The notes under the pieces were generated by a model, which made no database searches, was not told where the DNA came from, and worked only from the letters and a program-made list of their open reading frames with translations. The translations under genes and the position numbers were made by a program. Shown here piece after piece: positions 15,184 to 15,984 of a DNA stretch of 15,984 nt (the stretch's first letter is position 1; each line of letters opens with the position of its first letter). Source of the DNA: an uncultured Dechloromonas sp. (lineage in GTDB: Bacteria; Pseudomonadota; Gammaproteobacteria; Burkholderiales; Rhodocyclaceae); contig CAMKYP010000029.1 of the NCBI GenBank assembly GCA_946477505.1, forward strand, positions 1-15,984, read 5' to 3'.

Positions 15184-15198
15184 CGCCGTCGCGAATAT
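15173..15198 (+). repeat. Direct repeat GCGAATAT, 18-bp period
   Basis: Two identical copies of GCGAATAT (15173-15180 and 15191-15198) are separated by 10 bases. The first overlaps the TATAAT of the putative parA promoter. It could be an operator for ParA itself or for the divergent IclR protein, or it could be chance; two 8-mers are weak evidence. Confidence 0.35.
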
Positions 15199-15220
15199 GC
15201 ATGTAGATAGGGAGGGTTTT

Positions 15221-15841
15221 ATGCGAGCTGTTCTGGTTGCAAATCCAAAGGGTGGGGCAGGAAAAACTACACTGGCGACAAATCTGTCTGGTTATTTTGC
15301 TAATCAAGGCAAGAAGACGACTCTGTGCGATCTGGATCGCCAGCAATCCTCCCTGCGCTGGATGGCGTTTCGCGACCCGGCATTGCCGGCAATTACCGGT
15401 TATTACGGCGGGAACCAAATTTCGCTCAGTTTGCCGCGCGAGGCCGATTGGGTCATCGTCGATGCGCCGGCAGGTCTGCAGGGGTACAAGCTGTCGGATT
15501 ATCTAAAGGCCGTTGACAAGGTGTTGGTGCCTCTCGTGCCTTCCGTATTCGACATGGCGGCGACCGAAGACTTTCTTAATTCCATACGAACCGAGGTTCG
15601 CGGTGTGCGTGCAAAGGTTGGAATCGTAGCCATGCGGGTTGATCCGCGCACAAAGGCGGCTAGCATGCTCGAGGAGTTTCTGAAGCATTTTGATATCCCC
15701 ATCGTTGCGTATATGCGCAACACTCAGAACTACGTCAATGTTGCCGCAGCCGGTGCTACAGTATTTGATCCGCCGCGAGCTAAGAATCGCCGTGATCTGG
15801 AGCAGTGGTCATCGCTTGTGCAATGGGTCGAGAAAAAATAA
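15221..15841 (+). CDS. Orphan ParA/MinD-type ATPase
   Basis: A 206-aa ATPase of the small ParA group. The deviant Walker A motif PKGGAGKTT (residues 9-17, with both the signature Lys10 and the P-loop Lys15), the switch region DLDRQQSS (37-44) and Walker B VIVDAPAG (78-85, Asp81) are intact, so it should bind ATP and dimerise. No DNA-binding N-terminal domain is present. The ATG at 15221 is preceded by GGAGG five bases upstream; an earlier in-frame ATG at 15197 would place that site inside the gene. No parB or parS-like partner is visible, so plasmid-style partitioning is not supported. Orphan members of this size position chemoreceptor clusters, carboxysomes or other cargo. It lies between iclR and tRNA-fMet. 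The family is certain; the cargo is unknown. Confidence 0.92.
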   Translation: MRAVLVANPKGGAGKTTLATNLSGYFANQGKKTTLCDLDRQQSSLRWMAFRDPALPAITGYYGGNQISLSLPREADWVIVDAPAGLQGYKLSDYLKAVDKVLVPLVPSVFDMAATEDFLNSIRTEVRGVRAKVGIVAMRVDPRTKAASMLEEFLKHFDIPIVAYMRNTQNYVNVAAAGATVFDPPRAKNRRDLEQWSSLVQWVEKK

Positions 15842-15863
15842 TTCCCATTTTGCGAGATAGTTG

Positions 15864-15892
15864 TTGACGGCATTGAGGAGGGTCTGGATAAT
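15864..15892 (+). promoter_or_regulatory. Sigma-70 promoter of tRNA-fMet
   Basis: TTGACG (15864-15869), a 17-base spacer and GATAAT (15887-15892) each match the consensus at five of six positions. A GC-rich discriminator (GCGCCCC) follows, as in growth-rate-controlled tRNA genes. The start would fall about ten bases before the mature tRNA. Confidence 0.78.
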
Positions 15893-15908
15893 GCGCCCCT
15901 CTGACGGA

Positions 15909-15984
15909 CGCGGGGTGGAGCAGTTGGCAGCTCGTCGGGCTCATAACCCGAAGGTCGCAGGTTCAAGTCCTGCCCCCGCAACCA
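15909..15984 (+). tRNA. Initiator tRNA-fMet (anticodon CAU)
   Basis: A 76-base tRNA including encoded CCA, ending at the last base of the window. Initiator hallmarks are present: a C1-A72 mismatch at the top of the acceptor stem, three G-C pairs (GGG/CCC) next to the CTCATAA anticodon loop, and a GGAGCAG D-arm start as in E. coli fMet tRNA. The D loop is one base shorter than the E. coli gene. It lies 67 bases after the parA-like stop. Confidence 0.96.

Noticed and set aside
15730..15981. Minus-strand reading frame of 83 aa across the initiator tRNA
   Set aside because: It is the antisense of tRNA-fMet and the parA tail; its RGQDLNLRPSGYEPDELPTAPP-like start is a well-known false translation of tRNA genes.

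Overview
The window looks like chromosomal DNA from a motile, moderately GC-rich Gram-negative bacterium. A betaproteobacterium, perhaps of the Rhodocyclales type, is my best guess. The basis is the fliC-flaG-fliD-fliS order, a bacterial initiator tRNA, a sigma-28 flagellin promoter and the style of the GGDEF and IclR proteins. The taxonomic call is inference. No insertion sequence, integrase, CRISPR array or clearly broken gene is visible. No stretch longer than about 300 bases lacks a gene.

Left part (1-3253, minus strand): a late flagellar operon transcribed right to left. It holds flagellin (fliC), flaG, the filament cap fliD, the export chaperone fliS, and the first codons of a further gene that may be fliT. 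A near-consensus sigma-28 promoter (3190-3216) precedes the flagellin. A strong hairpin (2339-2373) separates fliC from flaG. The flagellin is unusually short (231 aa), with almost no variable outer domain.

Middle part (3252-12366, minus strand): a flagellin-modification region directly upstream of fliC. In transcription order it encodes a FliB-type lysine N-methylase, a TylF-like methyltransferase, an FAD-dependent oxidoreductase with an inserted cysteine knuckle, a WbqC-family protein, an RffA/WecE sugar aminotransferase, and a 1192-aa multidomain glycosyltransferase. Together they suggest a filament that is methylated on lysine and also decorated with a modified 4-amino-4,6-dideoxyhexose of the dTDP-Fuc4N type. 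The early nucleotide-sugar genes (rmlA and rmlB types) are not here and must lie elsewhere.

Right part (12424-15984): a diguanylate cyclase (minus), divergent from a structurally odd tRNA-Thr(UGU) whose 5' leader carries an 18-bp perfect palindrome; an IclR-family regulator (minus); an orphan ParA-type ATPase (plus); and an initiator tRNA-fMet with a near-consensus sigma-70 promoter, which ends exactly at the window edge.

The candidate system worth following is the modification cluster. It combines a minimal flagellin, two kinds of predicted methyltransferase, an amine or amino-acid oxidase-like enzyme with a metal knuckle, and a composite glycosyltransferase whose third domain has lost the usual DxD.
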